From: Lactarius indigo
Taxonomy: Eukaryota; Basidiomycota; Agaricomycetes; Russulales; Russulaceae
Assembly (NCBI GenBank): GCA_025766275.1
Contig: JAFKAC010000074.1
Location: 186,001-250,000, forward strand
Direction: 5' to 3'
Length of the DNA stretch: 64,000 nt
Shown: one piece after another, positions 36,259-48,269 of the stretch
Numbering within the stretch: position 1 is the stretch's first letter
How the letters are laid out: every line of letters begins with the position of its first letter
Translations under genes and position numbers: made by a program
The notes under the pieces: model-generated
What the model was told of the DNA's origin: nothing
Seen by the model: only the letters and a program-made list of their open reading frames with translations
Database searches by the model: none

Positions 36259-37450
36259 TCGATTTATAGGGATCGCAACTAGAATTTAAGATATTCGTAT
36301 ACCTTGATTCGTACTTCTATTTTCTGACGGGGCATGAAAGCCTCCCCTCCGATGAAATGCCACCGGTCACAGTAGCATAGGTCCCAATGTCAACATGGCG
36401 GTACCTTTCCCCTTGCTTCTCTCCTGGGGGAACCCTGAACCAAGCAGAACCTCTGAAAACGGTGAGGCTGAATATATGCCCATTATAAGACCCCCTTTTG
36501 AATGTGTACTTTGATCAAGCCACGGGTTAACTGCCATAACTTGCCAGGCAGACCTGGCTGGAATCGAGCACACTGAGAATATATTACTTGACATAACTTC
36601 CACCGCTAAAGCGTCCGTGAGCACAGAACACCCAAATGAGCAACCAAACTGAGAAAGAGAAACGATACGATACGAAATGTACCCCAGGGGCCAACAGCAT
36701 TATAGTTCCCGGCCACAAAATTCGTTGGCAAGGGGTTTGAATGCAATTGTACTGCTGTAGCGTATTACTGTCAGCGTGAATATTTTCGCTTTGACTTTTT
36801 CGAAGTCCTTGGGGCACACCATCGTCCCGGGGAGTAGGCATTCGCACAGCCTCCGGTTGTGGTCGGAATCTTGGTCGGAATCAGCATACCACCTTCAGAA
36901 ACCCCTGGTCACTTGGCGTTTGGCACCGCGTGGTGGTGGGATGAAAGGCCCCGGTGATGTTCGCTTGAATCCGACAAGCACGGATCAGACGACCAGAACG
37001 GGTAGTGACCGGTGGCCTGCACTTTACTTATGGGACGTTCTTGTGTTCGCAGAGCGTCTGTCTTGGCGTCTGTCGTACACCATGCCACTCACTCATCGTG
37101 ACGGTCCGATGGCCCGCGCAGACGGGTTCGCGGTCACCGGTCATCGCCTGTTTCACCTCAACCTTTCAACACACCCGCAATTTCAAGATATCTTCTCGCC
37201 AATGAGCACGACTATCAAGTTTAAAAGGCAGGCGTAAACAACTGCCTAATGCAAAAACCCACCTACTCCATTCAGTAGTTGCGCCCATATACCACTGTCC
37301 TGAACGCTGATGGAACCCTGCCGCTCGGACCAGCGCCAGTGCTGTCTTTTGTTCGTGTGCTAGGAGTTTGCGCCATGACACCGTGACTAGGCCTACCCCC
37401 TATATGAGCAACGCTTACTTGTAAGCGTCCCCCAACTATCCTTCTAGCCT
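36259..37450. other. spacer between esterase copy 4 and P450-A
   Basis: No gene recognised. Frames here resemble no family. It should contain the esterase 3' region and the P450-A promoter. Confidence 0.45.
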
Positions 37451-39389
37451 ATGATGACGAATGAGAGTTTCATTCCTCGCCTGGGCCACATGCGCTATGA
37501 CTTTCGCTCGCTTGATTCTGTTCCTCTCACACTTCCTGTTGGTTTGATTGTGGGTATTGTAGTTGTCTTGGTTATTCGGTACGCCAAGAGCCCTTGGCGT
37601 CGCGTCCCCCCTGGTCCCAGTGGGTTTCCTATTCTCGGAAATGCCTCCAAGCTCAGGGATATGCCTTGGTTACTTGGACAGGATTGCAAGAAACAATTTA
37701 GTATGTCAGCTTCTGCTACGAGCATAACATTTGTTTTATCTGACTTCTATCTCAGACGAGATGATGTACTGTAACGCTATGGGCCAACCCATCATTGTCA
37801 TAAACAGCCACAAAGTGGCCGCCGAGCTCCTTGGTCGCCGCGCGAACATTTACTCTGACCGTCCCCGCCTCATCGTCGCGAATGACATTCTTTGTGGGGG
37901 CTTATTATATGCATTCATGCCATACGGGGATCTGTGGGTGCATCGCTCTCCTCTAGAATATTTGACAATAACGCATTATCTGTAGTTGGCGTCGGACCCG
38001 CCGTGCAGCACACGAGAGCCTCACAAGGTCGACAGTTCGTGACTATCATCCAATTCTCCACAAGGAGGCAATCCTTCTTGCTTCCGCCCTTCTTGACAGC
38101 CCGGAGGCCCGGGAGAAACATTTCCAACGCTCTGCGGCTTCCGAGACGATGTCCATCTTATATGACTATCCAACGCTCAAGACGGAAAATGACAAAACTC
38201 TCAAGGAGATTCACGCCTTTAATGACTATGTCTCGGAGGCTGCTGTACCTGGGGCACACCTAGTCGAGCTATTTCCTTGGATGATGCACATCCCCGATAG
38301 GTATGCGTTAATGATTCGGCGCTTATTTTCATTCCGAATGTTGTGTCAGCCTTGCGAAATGGAAGCGTGAGGGCAAGCGATATTTCATTGGATACACAAA
38401 CATGTTCGAAGGGCTTTTTAATAATGTTCGTGCGGAAATTGTGGGTGACTTTCCTTTTGGCTTGCATCGTTATATTCGGCATTCACTGAGTCATCACACC
38501 ACAGTCCAAAGGGTCAAATCGTCCGAGCGTCAGTGCATCGCTCATTAAGAACTCGGAACGAAATGGGCTTTCCAATCAAGAAATGGCCTGGTTGGTGGGA
38601 TCCTTATAGTGCGTTCTTGACTCATATCGGCCAAGAGTTTTCTTGTGAACACCATGCACAGCTCTGCGGGGGCAGAGACAACATATACGGCGTTGAATTG
38701 GTTTGTACTCGCGATGATTACGCAACCGGAAATACAGAAGCGCGCTCAAGCTGAGCTGGACGCAGTCGTCGGTCGGGCTCGTACCCCAGCTTTTTCGGAT
38801 GCTTCGAGTCTTCCCTATATACAAGCAGTAGTCAAGGAAGTTCTCCGCTGGCGCCCCCCCCTCCCATTATCTATCCCCCATAGTACGACAGAGGACGACT
38901 GGTACAATGGAATGTTCATCCCGAAAGGCACTATATGCCTTCCAAATATTTGGCTATGTCACCACGACCCAGCCTTCTATGGCGACGACGCCGCTAACTT
39001 CAATCCAGGGCGGTTCCTGGATGCTGAAGGAAAGACTGCAACAGGGCCACCTGAGGCGCGAGACGACGGGCACAGCACATACGGCTTTGGGAGGCGCGCC
39101 TGCCCTGGGAAGCATGTTGCTAACGATTCTCTTTTCATCTTCATAGCCACAGTTCTATGGGCTTCAAGCCTCGAGCGGGTCTACGATCAAGATGGTAAAG
39201 AGATTCCGCTCGATATGAACTCCTTCATATACAACGGCGTAGCTTGGTACGATATTGTCTTTTTTGTCACAACTAGTGTTTTGACTTGTATACTACAGCA
39301 GGCCAGTTTCATACGAGTGCACAATTAAGACTCGGTTCCCCGAGGCGCTCTCAATTCTGGCAGAGGAAAAAGAACTGCTCAAGGCATGA
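37451..39389 (+). CDS. cytochrome P450 monooxygenase A
   Basis: Membrane-anchored haem monooxygenase of the large basidiomycete CYP64/CYP5037-like type; the exact family cannot be assigned here. The N-terminal anchor is LPVGLIVGIVVVLVIRYA, then a proline hinge WRRVPPGPSGFPILGNA; helix C region DLWRRTRRAAHES (after a phase-2 intron near 37930); I helix SAGAETTYTALNW (about 38660); ExxR as VKEVLRWRP; haem loop STYGFGRRACPGKHVAND (about 39080). The last exon is easy to miss: reading through gives a false stop at 39326, but splicing GTACGA...CTACAG joins NGVA to RPVSYECTIKTRFPEA and ends LLKA, stop 39387-39389. About seven introns; no lesion. It is paralogous to P450-B, which lies in the same position after esterase copy 5. 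Confidence 0.87.
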
Positions 39390-40442
39390 TCCACGTACCT
39401 GAAGAGATTTGCAGAGGTGTTGGATGGCGGTGTGATTCCACTCATAATCGCCGTGATGGTCCTAGCGGCGATAACCCCTTGGATCTTCCTCTGTATTTAA
39501 CTGTAACTTAGAGTCGTGATTGGAAAGGGAGGAGCACAACACCCATGATGACACTTTGTGAACTGTAAACTAGGTTCGTAATTTGGTTACATTGTATATT
39601 CCAGTCGCGGGCCCACCTGAAATCTGTCAAGAGTGGATTTCTTAGGATGTTCGTCCAGACCGTTTGCATCGGACAGCCGATTTAGAGTTACCGCGCTTGC
39701 ACGGGCCGGAGTTTGAAGTCGTTATGCGTCGCCTAACTCATTCTTTTGAATCCGTTATCCTCGGGAAACACATCTTTCCCATCAAGTTTCCTCATGTTCC
39801 TGGGAAAGGAAAGCCAGGGTGTACTCCGGGGGCAGCTGAGTCACGCTGTCTAACCCAGGGTGGACAAGAGACCCTCAAGGTACTTTTTCGAGGGAATTTA
39901 CAGAAATTAAATAGATGAACAACCACGTAGGAGATACAGTATCACTGCGTGTTGTGCCAGTCGTCGGCCTAGGCTAGTCGACTTTGATCGGTGCGGTATT
40001 ACGTGTTGTTCAATGACGCACGTGTTTAGAAAGTTGCCGCAACCACAATTGCGCTCGACAGCCTGAGCTGAAGTCCCTTATAACCCCATCTTATGAGACG
40101 ATTGTACTTGAGTACCTTGAGTTTAGTCGCGTTTACAGTAATGGCAGGCTCAACTATTCCGACTTATCGACCCCCGACTTAGTCCCCTTTGCGCGAATTA
40201 CTGGTGCGTTACTGTACAGTATCTCTCTTACTCCAGTCGTCGAAAAATTTCCATCACAATTCGCTTATCCCTCACTAGTGCGCGAGGCCTTTCCTGATGA
40301 GGCTTGGTAGTTGCTTAGAAGCACCTTTCTACGAGTCAGTGTACACATACTGCCACTGTACTTAAAGACCATTTTTTCCTTCCCGCGACTCGGACGCTGT
40401 CCAGGGATTCCTGGAACTCACCTATCATTCTCTTTGGGGGTC
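39390..40442. other. spacer between P450-A and esterase copy 5
   Basis: No gene recognised. TACWGTA words at about 39936, 40135 and 40212 (the last as TACTGTACAGTA). The promoter of esterase copy 5 lies at the right end. Confidence 0.45.
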
Positions 40443-42848
40443 ATGGCCACCTTTCTTCGAGAATTACTTGTCGTCGCAAGTATTATCATCTGTGCCGCAC
40501 CTGCTACAGTCTTGGCTACTCCTACATTACATGATACTGGTCCTATCGTGTCACCCTTGACGAGGGTGCATTCATAGGAACAACAACTGGCGGCATAAAC
40601 AAGTTCCTCGGCATCCCCTTCGCGCAACCACCGTCTGTAGTTGACGTCGGTTTAACTTTGTCCCTCTTGACTGATCTGCCGAATTGGCCTTCACCGAGAG
40701 TTGGCGACCTGCGCTTCCGTCTTCCTCAGGCACTTGACCCTTACTCTGATATACACAATGCTACCGCGTTCGGTCTTTCGTGCCCCCAACAAGCAGGCAC
40801 GTTTGTGGTTCGGGCGGGTTACCTCAACAAACGGTCGATTACCTCTTAAGCATCAATGGGCCCACAATTATAGGTGGCGAAGACTATGAGGAGGCTATCG
40901 TGGACGCTCTGTGCGACAGAGAGCAGTTCTAATAATAGTTACAGGTTTGACTCTGAATGTCGTTGCACCATCCCAGGTCGGAAATGGTTCAAAGCTTCCG
41001 GTTGTAGTGGTATGTACTCTTAATCATTTGGGCTAATAGTAATAACCCACTTTGGAAGTGGATATATGGAGGTGCAACCAACACAATGTCTTTGACCTGT
41101 TTCCTTCACTGACATAATTTATTACTACACAGGCGCCTTCGAAACCGGGTCGTCAGCGCTGTACGGTCACATTTGTTTTTTCCGTCATTCATTTCCTTGT
41201 AAGATAAAGAAATACACAGCTACGATGGCGGTGTCATAGTGAATCGCTCAATTGCACTGGAGGAGCCCGTGATTTACGTCAGCATGAATTATCGGTGAGT
41301 ACAATGGGAATCATTCTTCGTAACTTTGCGGGACCCTTTTCCTCTCCTCTTGTCAGCGTTTCAGGTGCGTCTGCCCCTCCAGTGAATTCTAAGCAAAATC
41401 GACGCCTTGCTAGTCTTCGGGTTCCTGGCCAGCCAGGAAGTCAAAGATGCCAAAGTTGGTAACCTTGGACTGTGGGACCGTGAGCGTTCGGGCAATCGGC
41501 ATAATCAGCGTCGTGACATTTGGCTTTACAGAGCGTCTGGCACTTCGTTGGGTACAGAAGTATATTCACGCATTTGGTGGTGATCCGTCGAAAGTGACCA
41601 TGTAAATGGAGTGACCACTTAACGTGGAGTTTGCTGACATCTTTTCAGCTGGGGTGAGAGTGCTGGCTCGATGTCGGTATCGCTTCAGATGTTGGCAATG
41701 GGTGGGAATACCGAAGGCCTATTCCGTGGAGCATTCATGCAATCCGGTGCGCCTGCGTCGATTGGTGATATCACTCATGTAGGAATATGTATTGGAATTC
41801 GCTCAATTCTGAGAAATGAGCAATCTTGCAGGGTCAAAAATATTATGACGACCTGGTTAAACGCACTGGTTGCACGGGTTCTTCCGACACCCTAGCGTGT
41901 CTGCGGGCAGCACCTTACGAGACGCTGAAGGCCGCTGTGGACAGCTCTCCGTCAGTCTTCTCATATCAGGTACGTGGTCTACTTCCCCAAGCTCGTCGGA
42001 GTTTCGTAGCTAAGAACACAGTCTATTGCGGTTGTCTGGCGGCCCCGGGCAGATGGCGTTTTCCTGGAGGATAATCCCCAGAAACTCGTCCAACGAGACA
42101 AAGTCGCCAGAATCCCTTTTGTCACAGGAGTCTGCGATGACGAAGGGACTGTCTTTGCCCTTTCTGCGTCAAACATCACGTGAATGCTCCATTTTTCACG
42201 CCACGTCTCTGACGTTAGACTGATCGCAGAATGTCCCTAGGACTGAGGCAGACCTACGCAATTACTTGGCAGAATTCTTCTTTCCCAATGCAACGAATTC
42301 CGAAATGGACGAGCTGCTTACACTGTACCCTCAGGACGTCACTCAGGGCTCGCCTTACGACACGGGTACTCAAAATGCGTTCACCCCACAATTCAAACGC
42401 CTTGCTTCGATCTTAGGTGATATTGGGTTCCAAGTACCACGCCGCTTCTTCCTGGACAACTTGTCGAAAAAGCAGAATGCTTGGTCATTTTGTACGTTTA
42501 CGTGTCCCTCCGTCTACGTATGCGGGTCATTGTTCCCTGCACTAACACGTCGATTCTCACACAGTAAGTAAGCGCCTGAAGTCACTGCCTGTACTCGGTT
42601 CGTTTCACGCGTCCGATAATGTTAACATGTACGGCGGAGGAGACCTGACGGACTTCCTAATCCATTTTGCTACGAATCTGGACCCCAATGGCGGATTGAG
42701 CCCCCAATGGCCGCAGTATACCACCTGGTCGCGGCAATTGATGACACTTGTTGATAGTCAAGTTATCAACAGAACTGTGACGCTAGACAGGTTCCGCGTT
42801 AAGGGGATGGAACTCCTTAGGAATCTGTCACTTGCGCACCCGCTGTAG
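40443..42848 (+). pseudogene. type-B carboxylesterase, copy 5 (pseudogene, lesions in 5' third)
   Basis: Starts with a signal-peptide-like MATFLRELLVVASIIICAAP and ends LSLAHPL, stop TAG 42846-42848. Lesions: a two-base GT duplication at 40548-40551 (ATCGTGTCACC where sisters have ATCGTCACG), shifting the frame in the first exon; a one-base deletion near 40811-40818 (GTTCGGGCGGGTTACC); and loss of the splice donor after the EDC motif, where T|GTGAGG of the sisters is TATGAGG (GT to AT at 40886), which also removes a cysteine codon. Everything from about 41 kb on stays open, including WGESAGSMSVSLQM, VCDDEGTVFALS and GSFHASDNVNMYGG. The oxyanion loop is GGAF, as in copy 3, not GGGF. It could survive only as a truncated product; decay is probably recent. 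Confidence 0.85.
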
Positions 42849-44016
42849 GCGATTTACAGTAAAGGCCCAGGGGTGCGATTATGTAGAATCGCATGTGGGA
42901 CTTGAAACTTCCTAATTTCTTTTGTCGTGGATAGTATTAGTCATGTGTAGTCCTTCCTAAATAAAATGTCGCGGTGTCGCCGCAATATGATGCTGGACTT
43001 CGACGTCTGGAATGCGTGGCTATGAGGTAAGATATGTGAGGATACGTGCAGTAATCAAGGCTTTATACAAGGCTTTATACACATAGCCTGAACGTCTCCT
43101 GGTCCCCGAAACCCCTCCTACTCCCACAATAAGACTGGGTGGGGGAAGGTGACAAATATATGGGAGGTTATGAAGCGGCGAATATCATCGCACCAGGGCT
43201 TGCCAGTGGATACGTACTGAATCTATGCTCCGCTGGCATGAAGTAATTCTGGGGCCACGGATACGCGCCAGTAACAGTGGGCTACAGCTTCGGGAAGCGG
43301 TGTGTACGCATCGCAAAGCAAATTGCCGTTCGTTATCACTTCATCTCCGTTGCTGTGGTACCAGAGGCCTCGTTCCACGAGAGACCTGTGGCCTTGGAGG
43401 AAGGATATATAGTACTGATGCCACCTGACGCAACTGTTCTTATGAGCGGTTATCATCTCGCTTCTGCCCCGTACCGAGCATAGTCGTAACTGTACTTTGT
43501 ACCTGACCAATCCCGAGTCTATATCGTGTAATCTTGCTCCTCATTTTCCAGAAGGCGTCACTGGCTACTGCTGGCGAGACTACCAGACGGTTCCCAGTTA
43601 CACCCAACTTGATCGTCGAACTTGTTGAATTTCGTTTGTGGTCGGAGGTGGAAGAAATGGCCACAACGTTCCTGAAAGCTATACAGTACTTCCCAGCATT
43701 CTATGATGGCCGTACTACAAATAGGGCAGAATTTCGCTTCCCAATCCATATTTAATCAAATCGGGCATACCCCTTCCATTCCTCGTGGCTTGGGGAACTC
43801 CTGTTATTTATTGAAATATGGCCGTCGCATTGCCCCCAACCTCCCTCCTGCTTTCCACTGCAAGATCTACAGTCAACGCGGATATCTTCGATGGATCCTC
43901 GCGTCGTTCCACGAATAGGTAGTCTGAAGAAGTGTATGGGCTGGCCCCTAGGAGCCTACGAAGCCTCGATCTATACGCCCACCGTACCACCACCGACTGA
44001 AGGAACCCCCCTCGTC
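42849..44016. other. spacer between esterase copy 5 and P450-B
   Basis: No gene recognised. The flank word CTGGACTTCGACGTCTGGA recurs near 42993, as after copies 2 and 3. An in-frame extension of P450-B back to ATG 43891 lies here but does not look like P450 sequence. Confidence 0.5.
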
Positions 44017-46049
44017 ATGTATGGGTCAGCTCCAAATTATTTGCCTCCGCTCGCATCGTTGGATCCCCTCAATAGATCTGCTCCTCCAGGCCTTTTGAAG
44101 GAAACCGTTGTTAGCTTGAGACCGATCTTGGAGGACAGAACCCTGATCACAGGCATCCTTCTTGCTCTGTTAATCATGTTCACGGTGTTATATGCAAGGA
44201 GTCCATGGCGGAAACTACCTCCTAGCCCCCGACGCACGCCAATCATTGGAAATGCCCTCCAACTGTTAGATATACCTTGGCTGATCTCGAAAGATTGCAA
44301 GGACCGCTTTGGTGAGTAACTGCTAGTTCGTCGGGGAGGTGTGCTAAATCCCAAGCGCTTGGGTTGTAGGAGATGTTATGTATCTTGATGCCGCTGGTTC
44401 GCCTACAATCGTGCTCAATAGCCTTAAACCTGCCGTCGAACTTCTTGAGCGCCGTTCAAATAACTATTCCAACCGACCGCGGCTCATTATGGCGCAAGAA
44501 ATTCTCAGTAAAGGTCTTGTCATGGGATTTATGAGCTATACTGCGTCGTAAGTCCTAGGCTAATTATGGCACACAACCACGCATTGTTGACCCATAAACG
44601 CTGGTACAGTTGGCGTCGCCAACGGCGTGCAGCACAGGCAGCTCTCAGCAAGGAGGCAGTGCAGGAGTATTATCCTGTCCTTACGAAGGAGGCAACCATC
44701 TTGGTTTCGGCACTCCTGACGAACCCGTTCAGTAGCGATCGCACAAAGCACTTTCAGCGTGCTGCCGCTTCCGCAATTATGTCCATCTTATACGACTACC
44801 CAACACTCATATCGGAACAAGACACCGCCATCAAAGGAATCGATAACTATAACAAACGGGCCGCTCATGCTGCGACGCCCGGGAGTTTCTTTGTTGAATT
44901 TTTCCCTTGGATGATGTACATCCCAGAGAGGTCATATATAAGGTTTCTCATGTATGCTTGATTAGTGCTGACCCGTAAGTGCAAACTAGATTTGCAAAAT
45001 GGAAGAGAGAAGGTTTGCAGCAGGCTGCCGAACACCAAGAAATGTTCCTGCGTCTTTTGAATCGTGTCCGAGGTGATTTGGTACGTGTAATCATAGCGTA
45101 CACAGTCCACAACCTGGCTAACGGACGTGCAGGCCAGTGGTGGGACCCGTCCTAGCATTTCTGCCTCCTTGATACTGGACGCCGACCGCAACCTCCTGAC
45201 TGAGACAGAGATGGCATTTCTTGCCGGGTCGATGCAGTGAGTAGGCATTCAATTGTTATCGATGAGCGAGAAAACATGAAAGCACGTATGTATTACAGCT
45301 CTGCTGGCTCCGGGACGATTGTATCCGTTCTAAACTGGTGGGCAGTGGCAATGGTAGCCTTCCCCGAGGCACAACGCCGCGCGCAAGCTCAACTCGACGC
45401 CGTCGTAGGCCGTGGCCGCCTCCCGACCTTCGCCGACTCTCCACACCTTCCGTACATACACGCAATAGTCAAGGAGATTCTTCGCTGGCGACCCGCTGCG
45501 CCACTCGGAGTACCGCACGTCACAACGAGTGAGGACTGGTACGAAGGGATGTACATACCTAAGGGCACAGCGTGCATAGCCAACATCTGGAGATGCAACC
45601 ACGACCCGGCCGTATACGGAGACGATGCGGACGAATTCAGGCCAGAACGATTCCTCAACGAGCGCGGGGAGTTGACGTCGGGGCCCATTGACCGAAACCA
45701 GGAAGGGCACTCTACTTACGGTTTCGGGCGGCGGAATTGCGTGGGAAAGCTCCTCGCCAACGACTCCCTGTTCATTTACGTGGCAAGGACTCTGTGGGCG
45801 GTCAATTTCGAGCGCGTGAGGGACGAGAGTGGAAACGAGGTCCTGCCAGACACGGACACCCTTGTGGATCCGGGACTATTCATGTAAGTCCCCTGCCCGG
45901 GCTGCGCCCCCAGCTGTTTTCAGTGCACTTGACGCTGACGTCCTCACCTCACGATTAGCAATCCGGTTCCGTTTGATTGCAATGTCACGCCTCGCTTTCC
46001 TGAAGTTATGTCACTCCTTGCAGAAGAACGCGAACGCTGGAGTGTCTGA
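44017..46049 (+). CDS. cytochrome P450 monooxygenase B, variant I-helix
   Basis: Paralogue of P450-A with the same exon layout. ATG 44017 was chosen because it gives a 40-residue lead before the anchor (LITGILLALLIMFTVLYA) and hinge (WRKLPPSPRRTPIIGNA); ATG 43891 would add 42 unfamiliar residues. Helix C region is SWRRQRRAAQAAL, followed by MSILYDYPTL shared with P450-A; ExxR as VKEILRWRP; haem loop STYGFGRRNCVGKLLAND (about 45720). The last exon reads NPVPFDCNVTPRFPEVMSLL and ends ERWSV, stop 46047-46049. The I-helix motif, spliced across about 45239-45298, is SAGSGTIVSVLNWW: the acidic residue of the usual AG-x-(D/E)-T is glycine (codon 45312-45314), while the threonine remains. No frame lesion. 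The oxygen-activation chemistry may be altered or inactive. Confidence 0.85.
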
Positions 46050-46895
46050 GGGCTTTTGGCCAACAACTAGCGTTCCATGATAGGCGGAATCAGTCAGTAC
46101 ATATTATCGGCAAAAAGCCGGTGTACATTATTGTACAACGAGTTCACTGTGTCCGGTTGATTGCGGTTATCCAACAAGTGTGAGACTGCAAGGGCGCGAT
46201 CCACCATCCGGCGCAGTCATCAGTAAAGCGCACCCTTCTGTCGGGGTCACATCCCGAGGTGTGCCCGTAGGTACTGCGCCGGCCGTAGTTGGCTGACTTC
46301 GGCAGTTCTCGGGCCTCATATCAGCCGGGCCGGGACATCACTCGAAACTGCACGCGGCATGAACGAACCTTACAGCTTACAGCTTCAAGAATTTGAGAAG
46401 CGAACGCGCACCCGGACGCAGACATCGGGGAGACACGCCGGATTCATCTCGCTTGGGACCCGCACTGAGAATAACTCGTACTTTATAGGCCTGTGCTGGC
46501 CGATTCCATAATCAATATGGTTCCCCCTCCCCTCACTTTCCAGAAGCGTCACTCAATATTGGTGAAACTTAGCACATGCCGTCGGAGTGGAGCTGATATA
46601 CAAGATGGCTGTGTCTTGTTGATAGCGGTTTTTAGATACAGGGGGAAATGTCAAGGTGTGCGTGATACGCTGCGGACACCGCTCAAGGAAACTTCCTTCG
46701 GTCACTATAATGTGACGTTTCGAGGTGTGCCCGTAGGTATTACCGTAAACAGCGTCACATGGGTGTTCGCCTTGGTAACTCAAGTCTGTCGCGACGAAAG
46801 TGCAAGGAGAGTTGATCCGAAACACAGCGACAAGGCCGCTGGGAAAGTGGATAACGACACGATGCGAACAGGTACAATGACGCACAATGATATCC
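46050..46895. other. spacer with a 19-bp direct repeat
   Basis: Convergent spacer between P450-B and the NFACT-R gene; no gene recognised. CGAGGTGTGCCCGTAGGTA occurs exactly at 46255-46273 and 46721-46739. Confidence 0.5.
46255..46739 (+). repeat. 19-bp direct repeat pair
   Basis: Identical copies of CGAGGTGTGCCCGTAGGTA at 46255-46273 and 46721-46739, 466 bp apart. No further similarity extends far on either side. It could mark an old small duplication or a mobile-element footprint. Confidence 0.6.
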
Positions 46896-47933
46896 CTACA
46901 TAAAGTCTTCTTCCATTTCTCTCACAGAATTGTACTTCGGTTTCTCTACCTCTTCCTCTTCATCGTCGACTTCTACGTTTAGGAATGAATCGTACGAGCG
47001 CGCAGCCTTCTCGGCCTTGCGTGCCTCTGCAAGCTCCAGATCGGCCTTCTTCTACATGGTCGGGCATTGGGTCAGTGAATTCTAGCGACTGATTGACGTG
47101 AGACATGTGGACCGATCGTACCTTGGCTGCTGCCGCGACGCGCTTGGCGGCGTTCTCGCCCTTGACTCGCTCGATCCGCTCTGCCTCGTGGTCGACGACG
47201 CGTTCTACTTTTGTCTTGTTTAGACGATTGACGATCGCGTTTTCGCGTTTCGGTACGTGAACTGAACAGAGTGTCGGCGCGTCATGCCACTGCATGCGGA
47301 GTAGCCTGCGCACCACGTTTTACCTGTGTAGGCAAAGCTCAATGGGGTGGGTCATTCGATGTGAGCCACGACGTACTCGTTTGTCGTTGTGGAATGACAC
47401 CTGTCCCACTGCCATATCCCCGGTTTTCTTCGCGCAATTTTCTCAGGGTAAGACATGCAGGGCAGCCAGAGATCATACCTTGAGGTTGTCGCCTGGTGTA
47501 TAGATGATAGTAAGGTCATTCCGCTTATTGCCTGCACGTCTCGAGTAAGAGTTGAAAGAGTAATGTAAACGGTTTGAAGGACACCTTCGATCGAGTTTGC
47601 CTTGACGAGCTGTGCACAGTCTACCAACAATGCCTCAGGAATGGCTTCCCAAGAGGATATCGATTCAGGCAGCCGGAGGTACACGTGTGCGGAAGAAAGT
47701 TTGTCTACGTGGAACCAAACGTCCTGTGGCCATGCATATTTGATCAGGTCCTCATCTGTGTCGTGCCAGTAAATGCCAAGCGCTCGCGCGGTCAGACACG
47801 ACGTACGCACTTTCGACCTTATCCCGACCCATATATACAGTCACTGGAGGCTCATAGGCTAACTAGGGTTGTTGAAGTGTTTTCCTTTCCATAGAAAAGT
47901 GGACGGACCTGTCGAGGTGAAGAAAAGTACCAT
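46896..47933 (-). CDS. CCDC25-like protein with NFACT-R (DUF814) domain
   Basis: Conserved eukaryotic protein of the NFACT-R family, related to the RNA-binding part of Rqc2/NEMF; the cellular role in fungi is not established. Spliced from ATG 47933: [20 protein letters not shown], then [30 protein letters not shown] and [18 protein letters not shown], matching the usual order of the family. It continues (after introns) through [20 protein letters not shown] to a lysine/glutamate-rich coiled coil and an acidic C-terminus, ending in REMEEDFM, stop 46896-46898. Short introns sit near 47905, 47800, 47560, 47420, 47270 and 47100-47055. Length (about 210 aa) is normal. Nothing unusual seen. Confidence 0.88.
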
Positions 47934-48269
47934 TGCGATCGAGTTGTAGTTGGGTCAGCTCTTCGAGTTTGAGTCCGAGTCCCGATTCAGATTTGATAAG
48001 CTGCCAGGCTTACAGGCGGTTCGCAAGACAGTCGCAATCTACACAATTCCTATCTCCATTTACTCAGACTTTTCTACTGTACTTGGCAGCTAATGTTCAA
48101 CGTTTTAAAACTTTAAGCTCGATTCTTCAGAATCAAATTGGGAGTATATGCAAGAGGTTATGCAAGAGGTTATGTGGATATTCGAGTCGTTTCCGGGCCG
48201 GAATACCGCGGTAAACCCTCACTGGCATCACCGTGGGTGGTTCGCCTAAAGTCACCACACGGTTTCGCC
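47934..48269. other. divergent promoter region
   Basis: 336-bp gap between the divergently transcribed NFACT-R and dioxygenase genes. A short tandem (TATGCAAGAGGTTATG / CAAGAGGTTATG) lies near 48147-48176. No gene seen. Confidence 0.5.

Noticed and set aside
39271..39328. P450-A seeming to end at 39326 with an unusual C-terminus
   Set aside because: A GTACGA...CTACAG intron gives a last exon matching that of P450-B; the longer frame is read-through of an intron.
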